The notes beneath the pieces are model-generated. The model did no database searches. It was not told the DNA's origin and worked only from the letters and a program-made list of their open reading frames with translations. A program made the translations under genes and the position numbers. Below, one piece after another: positions 19,357-28,500 of a stretch of DNA of 64,000 bases. Within the stretch, counting starts at the first letter, position 1. Every line of letters starts with the position of its first letter. The stretch is taken from positions 372,001-436,000 of the forward strand of contig NZ_JONW01000006.1 in NCBI RefSeq assembly GCF_000712075.1. The letters run 5' to 3'. This DNA comes from Caulobacter sp. UNC358MFTsu5.1 (lineage in GTDB: Bacteria; Pseudomonadota; Alphaproteobacteria; Caulobacterales; Caulobacteraceae).

Positions 19357-20148
19357 CTAGTACCAGCCCGCCTTGCGCAGCATCCGCGCATACGCCCGGC
19401 TGACCGGGGCCTCGACGCCGCTGGTCAGGGTCAGGGTGGCGCGGCCGTCGCCGCGCCTGGCGTCGCGCACCGCCGCCTTGGCCACCCACCAGGAGCGGTG
19501 GGTCTGGGCGCCCTCGATCCCCTCCAGCTCGGCCACGGCGTCGCACAGCCGCAGTAGGATCAGGTCCTGGCCCTTGGAGGTGTGCAGGCGCAGATAGTGG
19601 TCCTCGGCCTCGACGGCGTAGATCTCGCTTCCGCGCAGGCGCGGCGGCAGGCGCTCGAGGAAGCGCGGCGGCGGGGCCTCGGGCGGGGCGGCGTGGGTCT
19701 GGATCGTCGGACGCGTGGCCAGGGTCATCAGGGCGGTCATGCCGGCGGTCATCACCAGGGTGATCCCGAAATAGGTCGCCGCGACCTGGAGCGTCAGCGG
19801 CGTCCGGCCGCCGGCCACCCAGACCAGGACCGTGAACAGCGGCGTCAGCACCGTCACGATCGCCAGGGCCCGCCACCAGGTGGAGTCCAGCCCCGGCCAC
19901 AGCCGGTCGACCGTCAGGGCCACGGTGGTGCCCAGCACCGCGCCCAGGCTCGACAGGCCGATCCAGTAGACCAGGCGCGAGACCAGCGGGGAGTCGCCCG
20001 TGCCCAGGGCGCCGATCAGGGCCAGGAAGGCGCCGGCGATCACCGCCACCACCAGCGGCCGCAGATAGCTCTTCAGGACGGTGGTCGTTGGCGCTTCGCC
20101 AATGGCGGGCGCCCGCCGTTCACGAACTGCCGACGCTTTCTCACGCAC
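19357..20148 (-). CDS. Membrane-anchored LytTR DNA-binding regulator
   Basis: About 263 residues. The N-terminal half has four hydrophobic segments (from about VVAVIAGAFLALIGAL to FGITLVMTAGMTALMTLA). The C-terminal third is a LytTR domain (about residues 165-263): SEIYAVEAEDHYLRLHTSKG, the QTHRSWWV recognition region and a final SRAYARMLRKAGWY. Such proteins bind DNA while tethered to the membrane and often control an adjacent membrane-protein gene. Here the divergent DUF2306 gene starts 89 bp away, suggesting that relation. No ATG fits; the GTG at 20148, with AGGGG about 10 nt upstream, is the best start. The frame runs on antisense through the neighbour, which is spurious. Confidence 0.75.
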   Translation of the reverse strand: MREKASAVRERRAPAIGEAPTTTVLKSYLRPLVVAVIAGAFLALIGALGTGDSPLVSRLVYWIGLSSLGAVLGTTVALTVDRLWPGLDSTWWRALAIVTVLTPLFTVLVWVAGGRTPLTLQVAATYFGITLVMTAGMTALMTLATRPTIQTHAAPPEAPPPRFLERLPPRLRGSEIYAVEAEDHYLRLHTSKGQDLILLRLCDAVAELEGIEGAQTHRSWWVAKAAVRDARRGDGRATLTLTSGVEAPVSRAYARMLRKAGWY

Positions 20149-20236
20149 CTTCGGATGACCCCTGCCGCCGTCGATCCTAAGCCGGACCCGACCCGATCGC
20201 CCCAGCTCCGGCGCGATCGCTTCGGGGAGAAACAAG

Positions 20237-20794
20237 ATGTCCGACGCCAGCCTGTCAATCGGTCCACGCCGCTTTCTGCGCACCCTGCTCATCGGGGTGG
20301 CGGTCACCGTGGCCCTGATCCTGGCCGTGGGCGCCGCCCAGGGCCGCGGACCCGCCCCCGTGCTGGCGGGCTTCCTGCACCTGAAGGGCCACCTGCACGC
20401 GCCGGACCTGGGGCCGCTGGCGGCGGCGTCGGTCCAGATCAAGGTCCACGTGGCGGCGGTCTCCACCGCCCTGGCGATCGGGATCGTCCTGATGCTGGGC
20501 CTGAAGGGGACGACCGTCCACCGCACCCTGGGCTGGATCTGGGTGGTCGCCATGGCGACGGCGGCGATCTCGTCGCTGTTCATCCACCGCGCCAACGCCG
20601 GGAGCTTCAGCTTCCTGCACCTGTTCGCCGGCTGGACCCTGATCGCGCTGCCGATGGGCGTGTTCGCCGCCCGCAAGCACAATGTCCGCCTGCACGGCCG
20701 GACGATGACGGGCCTGTTCGTCGGCGGCCTGCTGATCGCCGGGGCCTTCGCCTTCATGCCCGGCCGGTTGATGTGGCAGGTGGTGTTCGGCTGA
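20237..20794 (+). CDS. DUF2306 domain membrane protein
   Basis: A 185-residue integral membrane protein with five or so hydrophobic helices (for example LLIGVAVTVALILAVG, VAAVSTALAIGIVLMLGL, WIWVVAMATAAISSLFI, MTGLFVGGLLIAGAFAFMPG). Conserved-looking residues include the histidines in FLHLKGHLHAP, KVHVAAVS and TVHRTLGW and the tail FMPGRLMW, the pattern of the DUF2306 family. Function unknown. Divergent from the LytTR gene, its probable regulator. Confidence 0.75.
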   Translation: MSDASLSIGPRRFLRTLLIGVAVTVALILAVGAAQGRGPAPVLAGFLHLKGHLHAPDLGPLAAASVQIKVHVAAVSTALAIGIVLMLGLKGTTVHRTLGWIWVVAMATAAISSLFIHRANAGSFSFLHLFAGWTLIALPMGVFAARKHNVRLHGRTMTGLFVGGLLIAGAFAFMPGRLMWQVVFG

Positions 20795-20871
20795 CCCCGG
20801 GAACGCGTCGCGCTTGCCAGGGCCGCGCCGGGAGGCCTACGAACGGTCAAGCAACGCGCGGACCACGGAAG

Positions 20872-21609
20872 ATGACGTCGCAAGTTCGAGCCCCTCGCGT
20901 CCAGCCGGCCGCCCCGAAGTCAGCGACGGGGGCCAAGCCGGCGGGGCGGGGACGTCCGTCCAAGGCCACGGGGCGGGACCTGAAGGAGACCATCCTCGAC
21001 GCCGCCGAGGGCCTGTTCGCGCGCCACGGCTTCCACGGCGTGACCATCCGCCAGGTCGCCGCCGAGGCCGGCGTCGACACCGCCCTGATCCACTACTACT
21101 TCGGCGCCAAGCGCGAGCTGTTCGACTCGGTGTTCCTGCGCCGGGCCGAGATCCTCAACAGCGCCCGCGTCCTGTCGATGGACGCCTACGAGAAGAGCCA
21201 CCCCGGGACCATGACCGTCGAAGGGGTGATCGAGGCCTTCATCGAACCCCTGCTGCGCATCTCCCAGGACGGCGGCCAGGGGTGGAAGAGCTACTTCGCC
21301 CTGGTGGCCCAGGTGAACAACACCCCGGCCTGGGGCGGCGAGACCATGGCGCGGTTCTTCGACCCCGTCGTCCACCGCCTGGTCGACACCCTGAAGGTGG
21401 TCCGTCCGGACGCCCAGGACCGCGACCTCTACTGGAGCTACCAGTTCCTGACCGGCTCGATGATGCTGGCCTTGTCCGAGACCGGACGCATCGACTCCCT
21501 GTCGGGCGGCGAGTGCCATTCCAGCGACCTGGGAGCGGTGCGCGCGCGCCTCTTCGCCTATTGCGCCGCCGGCTTCGAGGCGGTGATCGCCCGCGCTCCG
21601 CAGGGCTGA
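20872..21609 (+). CDS. TetR family transcriptional regulator
   Basis: A 245-residue repressor-type protein. After a basic, Pro/Ala-rich leader of about 38 residues comes the TetR HTH (ETILDAAEGLFARHGFHGVT..., recognition part VAAEAGVDTALIHYYFGAKRELFDSVF, about residues 65-91). The rest is a helical ligand domain resembling the C-terminal regions of fatty-acid or aromatic-responsive members. It is immediately upstream of and co-oriented with a TonB-dependent receptor gene, and dyad sites lie between them, so local control of uptake is likely. Start is weakly supported because the GGAAG is almost touching the ATG. Confidence 0.88.
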   Translation: MTSQVRAPRVQPAAPKSATGAKPAGRGRPSKATGRDLKETILDAAEGLFARHGFHGVTIRQVAAEAGVDTALIHYYFGAKRELFDSVFLRRAEILNSARVLSMDAYEKSHPGTMTVEGVIEAFIEPLLRISQDGGQGWKSYFALVAQVNNTPAWGGETMARFFDPVVHRLVDTLKVVRPDAQDRDLYWSYQFLTGSMMLALSETGRIDSLSGGECHSSDLGAVRARLFAYCAAGFEAVIARAPQG

Positions 21610-21621
21610 TTCCCCAATCTT

Positions 21622-21645
21622 GTCAGTAGGCTGACCAGTCGTCAG
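21622..21645. promoter_or_regulatory. Candidate TetR operator upstream of the TonB receptor
   Basis: GTCAG (21622-21626), CTGAC (21631-21635) and GTCAG (21641-21645) form two overlapping dyads, one with 4-nt and one with 5-nt spacing (CTGACCAGTCGTCAG). It lies 12 bp past the TetR stop and about 165 bp ahead of the receptor ATG. Assigning it to the adjacent TetR protein is inference. Confidence 0.4.
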
Positions 21646-21809
21646 ACCTTCATTTCATCACTTGGTGAAAAAAGGCTGGCGCAAAGCTTCCGTCTGGGTG
21701 ACAGTGTTATCCAATTCGCGGGCCGATGAATTCGCGAAAGCCGGGAAATGCGTCCGTTGAACGGGGCTGTCCGGCACGGGACGGAACGCATAAGGGGAGG
21801 GGAAACCCA

Positions 21810-24053
21810 ATGAAGACGATGCTCAAGCTCGCCTTGATGGCGGGCGCCGCCTGGTCGGCGACGGCCGTGACCGCCATCGCCCAGGAGGCCGCGCCGGCGC
21901 CCGGCGCCAACGCCGCGCCGATGGTCGAGGAATTGATTGTCACCGCCCGCCGCCGCGAGGAGACCCTCAAGGACGTGCCGGTGGCCGTCTCGGCCTACGG
22001 CGCCGAGAAGCTGGAGCGCATCGGCGCCGGCGACATCACCACCCTGCAGCAGACCACCCCCAACCTGACCCTGCAGATCGCCCGCGGCTCGAACTCGACC
22101 GTGATCGCCTTCATCCGCGGCGTCGGCCAGCAGGACCCGCTGTGGGGCTTCGAGCCGGGCGTGGGCCTCTATGTCGACGACGTCTACATCGCCCGTCCGC
22201 AAGGCGCGGTGCTGGACGTCTACGACGTCGACCGCATCGAAGTGCTGCGCGGCCCGCAGGGCACGCTCTACGGCCGCAACACCATCGGCGGCGCCATCAA
22301 GTACGTGACCCGCAAGATCACCGGCGAGCCGGAGTTCAACATCAAGGGCACGATCGGCTCGTACAACGAACACAACGAGATCGCCTCGGTGAAGGGCAAG
22401 CTGAGCGACCAGCTGGGCCTGTCGCTGGCCTTCGCCAAGTACGATCACGACGGCTATGGCAAGAACCTCAACACCGGCGCCGAGCACTACGACAAAGACG
22501 TCCTGTCCAGCCGCGCGACCCTGGAGTTCACGCCGACCGACCAGCTGTTCTTCCGCCTGTCGGGCGACTACCTGAAGGACAACTCCAACCCCCGCCACGG
22601 CCACCGCGAAACGCCCGCCATCGCCTTCGGCGGCGCGCTGATCCCCGGCGGTAGCCCGCCGGCGGACGTCTATGACACCAACGCCGGTTCGGGCGACTAC
22701 AACCAGGTCATCACCAAGGGCGTGTCGCTGCTGGGCGAATGGACCCTCAACGACGCCCTGACCTTCAAGTCGATCAGCGCCTATCGCAGCGGCTCGACCA
22801 ACGGCACCATCGACTTCGACGAACTGCCCGGCGCCTATCTCGACGTGCCGGCGCACTACAACGACCATCAGTTCAGCCAGGAATTCCAGCTGGTCTATTC
22901 GTCGGACCGCATGCAGGGCGTGGCCGGCGTCTACTACATGAGCGCCACGGCGGCCGGGGCCTTCGACACCGTGGTCTCGCAGGCCAACACCACCACCGCG
23001 ACCTCGGGCTGGGTCGACACCGAGAGCTGGGCGGCGTTCGCCGACGTCAGCTACGACCTGACCGAGAAGCTCTCGCTGTCGGTGGGCGGCCGCTACACCA
23101 AGGACGACAAGACCGGTCACGTCTACCGCCAGAACTTCACCGGCATCCGCAGCCCCCTGTTCGGCAACAGCGTCGCCGTGCCGGGCCTGCTGCGCTCGAA
23201 CTTCACCAATTCCAAGGACTTCGAGAAGTTCACCCCGCGCGTCAGCCTGCGCTACAAGTTCGACGACGAGCGGACAGGCTATGTCTCCTACAGCCAGGGA
23301 TTCAAGTCCGGCGGCTTCGACATGCGCGGCGACGTCGTCCTGACCCCCGACACCGTCAACGGCTACGAGCCCGAGACGGTCGACACCGTCGAAGGCGGCC
23401 TGAAGGGCACGTTCTTCGACCGTCGCCTCAGCCTGAACTCGGCGATCTTCTACTCCAAGTACAAGGACCAGCAGGTCACCCTGCAGACCCCGGTCGGCGC
23501 GTCGATCGCCAGCCAGGTGATGAACGTCGGCAGGTCGCACATGTACGGCCTGGAACTGGAAGGCGTTGCCGTCCTGACCCACGCCCTCAGCGCCAACTTC
23601 TCGCTGGGCTACGTCAAGGCGAAGTACGACGAATACCTGGCCCTGGACCTGACCCAGGTCCCGCCGGTCAAGCGTGACTTCGCCGACTCCCGCGTGTTCC
23701 AGAACACGCCGGAATGGGTGGGCAACGTCGGCCTGAACTGGACCACCGACCTGGGCGACCGCGGCAGCGTGACGGTGACGCCGATGGCTTCGTATCGCGG
23801 CGACTTCAGCATGTTCGAGGCGCCCAGCGTCCTGGATCAGAAGGCCTACTGGCTGTACGACGCCAACATCACCTGGGCCTCGCCGGACGGCGGGCTGAAG
23901 GTGATCCTGCAGGGCAAGAACCTGTCGGACGAACGCTACCGCGTCGGCGGCTACAACTTCCCCAACGGCGCGACGGGCGTCTTCGCCAACTCGGTCAGCG
24001 CCTTCTACGGCCCGCCGCGCACCTACAGCGTGACGGTGGCCGCCAAGTTCTAG
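21810..24053 (+). CDS. TonB-dependent outer-membrane receptor
   Basis: A 747-residue outer-membrane beta-barrel that imports a ligand using TonB energy. Signal peptide: MKTMLKLALMAGAAWSATAV with cleavage near AIAQ. A TonB-box-like EELIVTA follows (about residues 43-49). The plug domain starts with RREETLKDVPVAVSAYG and contains the DRIEVLRGPQGTLYGRNTIGGAI signature (about 145-167). The barrel ends in YSVTVAAKF with the terminal phenylalanine needed for assembly. ATG at 21810 is chosen for its strong GGGGAGGGG ribosome site and signal peptide. Grouped with TetR upstream and an MFS permease downstream. Receptors of this iron-complex-like class in Caulobacter often take up sugars or other organics; ligand unknown. 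Confidence 0.93.
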   Translation: MKTMLKLALMAGAAWSATAVTAIAQEAAPAPGANAAPMVEELIVTARRREETLKDVPVAVSAYGAEKLERIGAGDITTLQQTTPNLTLQIARGSNSTVIAFIRGVGQQDPLWGFEPGVGLYVDDVYIARPQGAVLDVYDVDRIEVLRGPQGTLYGRNTIGGAIKYVTRKITGEPEFNIKGTIGSYNEHNEIASVKGKLSDQLGLSLAFAKYDHDGYGKNLNTGAEHYDKDVLSSRATLEFTPTDQLFFRLSGDYLKDNSNPRHGHRETPAIAFGGALIPGGSPPADVYDTNAGSGDYNQVITKGVSLLGEWTLNDALTFKSISAYRSGSTNGTIDFDELPGAYLDVPAHYNDHQFSQEFQLVYSSDRMQGVAGVYYMSATAAGAFDTVVSQANTTTATSGWVDTESWAAFADVSYDLTEKLSLSVGGRYTKDDKTGHVYRQNFTGIRSPLFGNSVAVPGLLRSNFTNSKDFEKFTPRVSLRYKFDDERTGYVSYSQGFKSGGFDMRGDVVLTPDTVNGYEPETVDTVEGGLKGTFFDRRLSLNSAIFYSKYKDQQVTLQTPVGASIASQVMNVGRSHMYGLELEGVAVLTHALSANFSLGYVKAKYDEYLALDLTQVPPVKRDFADSRVFQNTPEWVGNVGLNWTTDLGDRGSVTVTPMASYRGDFSMFEAPSVLDQKAYWLYDANITWASPDGGLKVILQGKNLSDERYRVGGYNFPNGATGVFANSVSAFYGPPRTYSVTVAAKF

Positions 24054-24077
24054 GTCTCCCCCTCGACCTCGACTATC

Positions 24078-24117
24078 CGGCGGCGGCTTGCTGAAACGGG
24101 CCGCCGCCGTTTCTTTG
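24078..24117 (+). terminator. Rho-independent terminator of the TonB receptor gene
   Basis: CGGCGGCGGC (24078-24087) pairs with GCCGCCGCCG (24100-24109) over a 12-nt loop and is followed by TTTCTTTG. It is 25 bp after the stop and ahead of the MFS gene, so the permease may be partly independent. Confidence 0.85.
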
Positions 24118-24145
24118 TCCACCTCACGAATCGCGGCGGGATCAG

Positions 24146-25465
24146 ATGAGCGACGCACAGAAGCAGACCACCGGCGGCTCGCGCTATCGCTACGTCGTGC
24201 TGGCCATGCTGATCCTGGTCTACACGCTCAACTTCCTGGACCGGCAGATCCTCGGGATCCTGGCCAAGCCCATCAAGGAGGAGTTCGGCCTGACCGACGG
24301 CCAGTTCGGCCTGATGAGCGGCCTGGCCTTCGCCCTGCTCTACACCACCCTGGCCATCCCGATCGCCTGGCTGGCCGACCGTTTCAGCCGGGTGTGGATC
24401 ATGACCGCCGCCCTGACCCTGTGGAGCGGGTTCACCGCCCTTTGCGGGTTCGCCGGCGGCTTTTCCCAGCTGTTCCTGGCGCGGATGGGCGTGGGCATCG
24501 GCGAGGCGGGCGGGGTGGCGCCGGCCTATTCGATGATCGCCGACTACTTCCCCAAGTCGCAGCGGGCCCGGGCCCTGGCGGCCTACGCCTTCGGCATCCC
24601 GCTGGGCACGGCGGCCGGCGCCCTGGTGGGCGGCCTGCTGGCCGTGCACTTCGGCTGGCGCACCGCCTTCATCGTGGTCGGGATCATCGGCGTCGCCCTG
24701 GCGCCGGTCTTCCGCTTCGTCGTGCGCGATCCGCGTCGGGGCGGGGCCGACATGGCGGCCGGCGACACCACCACCGTCCAGGCCCCCGCCGCGCCGCTGG
24801 GCGAGGTGGTCGGGGTGCTGGCGAAGAAGCCCAGCTTCTGGCTCCTCTCGTTCGGCGCGGCCTCGTCGTCGGTCTGCGGCTACGGCGTGGCCCTGTGGCT
24901 GCCGTCGTTCTTCATGCGCAGCCTGGGCCTGACCCTGCGCGAGACGGCCTGGTACTATTCCGGCATCGCCTTCTTCGGCGGCCTGCTGGGCATCTGGCTG
25001 GGCGGCGCCGTGGCCGATCGACTGGGGGCCAAGTCCAAGGCCGGCTATCCGCTGACCCCGGCCGTGGCCTTCCTGATCTCTGTGCCCTGCTTCCTGCTGG
25101 CCATGAACAGCGGGTCGCTGGTCGGCGGGATGGGCGGGAGCGCGGCCCTGGCCCTGGCCTTCGCGATCTTCCTGATCCCGACCGGGCTGAACCTGGCCTG
25201 GCTGGGACCCATCACCGCCGCCGTCCAGCACCTGGCCCCGGCCCCGATGCGCACCACGGCCTCCGCCCTGTTCCTGCTGATCAACAACCTTTTGGGGATC
25301 GCGGTCGGCACCTACTATTTCGGCCTGGTCTCGGATCTGCTTAAGCCCACGTTCGGGGCTGAATCCCTGCGCTGGTCGATCTATACCGGCATGGGGTTCT
25401 ACCTGGTCGCGGCCCTGCTGTTCTTCCTGGCCTCGCGACGGCTGGCCAAGGACTGGGTCGACTAG
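24146..25465 (+). CDS. MFS transporter, Spinster-like group
   Basis: A 439-residue inner-membrane permease with about 12 helices. The first helix VVLAMLILVYTLNFLDRQILG, the motif LADRFSRVWIM between helices 2 and 3 and the helix-4/5 region RMGVGIGEAGGVAPAYSMIADYF are characteristic of the Spinster-type MFS subgroup common in sphingomonads and caulobacters beside TonB receptors. Likely carries into the cytoplasm what the adjacent receptor brings to the periplasm; the substrate cannot be read. Confidence 0.85.
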   Translation: MSDAQKQTTGGSRYRYVVLAMLILVYTLNFLDRQILGILAKPIKEEFGLTDGQFGLMSGLAFALLYTTLAIPIAWLADRFSRVWIMTAALTLWSGFTALCGFAGGFSQLFLARMGVGIGEAGGVAPAYSMIADYFPKSQRARALAAYAFGIPLGTAAGALVGGLLAVHFGWRTAFIVVGIIGVALAPVFRFVVRDPRRGGADMAAGDTTTVQAPAAPLGEVVGVLAKKPSFWLLSFGAASSSVCGYGVALWLPSFFMRSLGLTLRETAWYYSGIAFFGGLLGIWLGGAVADRLGAKSKAGYPLTPAVAFLISVPCFLLAMNSGSLVGGMGGSAALALAFAIFLIPTGLNLAWLGPITAAVQHLAPAPMRTTASALFLLINNLLGIAVGTYYFGLVSDLLKPTFGAESLRWSIYTGMGFYLVAALLFFLASRRLAKDWVD

Positions 25466-25554
25466 GCTGAGACGTTTGGGCGCAGCGGCGAAAACGCCAC
25501 CGTTCCGACACGTTCAGGTTACAAGAGCCCGCTGACGAACGCGGGACCGCGACC

Positions 25555-28500
25555 ATGGGCAGTGACGACCGGCATATCTTCCATGACCCCACCGGGCGGC
25601 GGGACCGGAGGATGCGGCTGATCCTGGGGATCGTGCTGTCGGCCCTGGCGGCGATCGTCGCCGCCTTCCTGGCCACCCTGGCCTTCGCCCCGCGCCTGCC
25701 CTCGGTGACGCTCAAGGACCCGCACGTCCTGTCGTCGCTGCACAAGGAATCGGCCCACCGGCTGAAGCCGAACCTGGACTGGCGCAAGGTGCCCCGGCCC
25801 ACGGCCACCGCCACCCAAGGGGGAGAAGGGGGCTCGGCCCAGTCGCGGCCGATCAGCGTCGGCTTCTATGTCAGCTGGGACGAGGACTCCCGCGAGTCCC
25901 TGCGCCGCAACATCGACAAGCTGGACGTGGTCTCGCCGCAGTGGGTGGCGCTGAAGGGCCCCGGCGGCGACATCGCCGTGGACGACGACCCGCAGGGCGT
26001 GGCCCGGATCGCCGCCGCCCCGAACCATCCGGCCGTGCTGCCCCTGGTCCACAACTCGGCCAACGCCGCCTTCAACGGACCGCTGGGCGACGCCCTGCTG
26101 GCCAATCCCCAGGCGCGGGCCAAGCTGATCGCCGGCCTGGCCGACCTGGCCGTCCGGCGCGGCTACGGCGGCTATGTCTTCGACCTGGAGAACCTGTCGC
26201 CCAAGGGGCTGGCCAACTATCCCAAGCTGCTGGACGAGGCCCGGGCGGTGCTCAAGCCCCAGGGCCGCGAGGTCTGGGTCACCGCGCCGTTCGACGAGCA
26301 GGGCTGGCCGCTGAAGGCGCTGCAGGACTCGTCCGACACCCTGGTGCTGATGGCCTACGACCAGCACTACGCCGGCGGCGATCCCGGGCCGAACGCCGGC
26401 CAGGACTGGTACGAGAGCGAACTGGCCAAGCGGTTCGCCAAGCTGGACCCGGGCCGCACGATCCTGGCCCTGGGCGCCTACGGCTACGACTGGACGCTGA
26501 AGAAGGACGGGACCCCCGCCTCGGGCGCGCCGGCCACCTTCCACGAGGCCATCCGCAACGCCCAGGACGCCGACGCGACCATCGACATGGACGACGACGC
26601 CCTGAACCCGACCTACACCTACACCGACGACAACGGCGACGGCCACGTGGTCTGGTTCCTGGACGCCGCCACCCTGTTCAACGAGGTCAAGGTCACCGAC
26701 GCCTGGAAGCCGCGCGGCTACGGTCTGTGGCGGATGGGCATGGAGGACCCGGGCGTCTGGAGCGTGCTGGGCAAGCCCTACGGCCAGGCCTCGGCCCAGG
26801 CCCTGACCAGCATCCCCGCCGGCCAGAGCGTGGACTTCGACGGCGGCGGCGAGGTCCTGCGTGTGACCAACCTGCCCACCCCCGGCAAGCGGTCGCTGGA
26901 GTTCGACCCCGACACCGGCCTGATCGCCGACCAGACCTACGACGTCCTGCCCAGCTCGTACGTGATCCAGCGCTACGGCCAGAAGCCCGGCCTGGTGGCC
27001 CTGACCTTCGACGACGGCCCCGACCCGCGCTGGACGCCCAAGATCCTCGACATCCTCAAGGAAAAGAACGCCCCGGCCACGTTCTTCGTGATCGGCGAGA
27101 ACATGCAGAACCGGCCCGACCTGGTGAAGCGCGAGGTCGCCGAGGGCCATGACGTGGGCAGCCACACCTGGACCCACCCCAACATCGGCGAAATCCCCGT
27201 CGCCCAGACCGACGTCGAGCTGAACGCCACCCAGCGGCTGTTCGAGGTGATCACCGGCCGCTCGATGCGCCTGTTCCGCCCGCCGTTCTTCGGCGACGCC
27301 GAGCCGTCGACCCCGCACGAGGTCACGCCCCTGCTATCGGCCCAGACCCTGGGCTATCTGGCGGTCGGCCTGCGGATCGACACCGACGACTGGCAGAAGC
27401 CGCCGCCCCAGACGATCATCGACCGCACGCTGGAGCGCCTGGACCACCCCGGCGACCGGCCCGGCCAGGTGGTGCTGCTGCACGACGCCGGCGGCAACCG
27501 CGCCAACACCGTCAAGGCCCTGCCCGAGCTGATCGACCAGATCCGCGCGCGCGGCTACCGCCTGGTGACGGTCGGCGAGCTGGCGGGCATGACGCCCGAG
27601 CAGGCCATGCCCAAGAGCGACCGCGACCCCATCGCCCTGGCGCTGGACCGGCTGGGCTTCGGCCTGTTCCGGGGACTGAAGGTGCTGCTGACCACCCTGT
27701 TCCTGACCGCCATCGCCCTGGGCCTGGCGCGGCTGGTGTTCCTGGCCTGCCTGGCCCTGGTCCACCGCTGGACGCACGAGAGCCCCGAGAACCTGGACCC
27801 CGCGACCGGCCCGCTGGTCAGCGTGCTGATCCCCTGCTTCAACGAGGAGAAGGTGATCGCCGCCTCGGTGTCGCGGATCCTGGAGTCCGAATGGAAGAAT
27901 ATCGAGGTCCTGGTCCTCGACGACGGCTCCAAGGACAACACGGCCGAGGAGGTGCGCCGCGCCCACGGCGACAATCCGCGCGTGACGCTGCTGAGCTTCG
28001 AGAACGGCGGCAAGGCCCGGGCGGTCAACCGCGGCCTGGCCGTGGCCAAGGGCGACTATGTCGTGGCCCTGGACGCCGACACGCTCTTCCCGCCGAAGAC
28101 CATTGGACGCCTCGTCCGCTGGTTCCAGGACCCCCGGATCGGGGCGGTGGCCGGCAACGCCATCGTCGGCAACCGCCTGAACATCGTCACCCGCTGGCAG
28201 GCCCTGGAATACGTCACCGCCCAGAACCTGGAGCGCCGCGCCCTGGCCGCCCTCGGCGCGGTGACCGTGGTGCCCGGCGCGGTCGGGGCCTGGCGCAAGA
28301 GCGTGCTGGACGACCTGGGCGGCTATCCGGCCGACACCCTGGCCGAGGACCAGGACCTGACCATCGCCTGCCAGCGCGCCGGCTGGAAGGTGGCCTTCGA
28401 CCCCTCGGCCCAGGCCTTCACCGAGGCCCCCGACACCGTCAGCGGCCTGCTGAAGCAGCGCTTCCGCTGGTCGTTCGGCACCCTGCAGTGCGTCTGGAAG

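Noticed and set aside
20149-20883. N-terminal extension of the LytTR frame to an upstream ATG at 20883
   Set aside because: The extension is antisense to the DUF2306 gene and resembles low-complexity basic sequence, so a GTG start at 20148 is preferred.
21642-24158. 838-codon minus-strand open frame opposite the TonB receptor
   Set aside because: Shadow of a clear receptor gene; no signal peptide or known motif.
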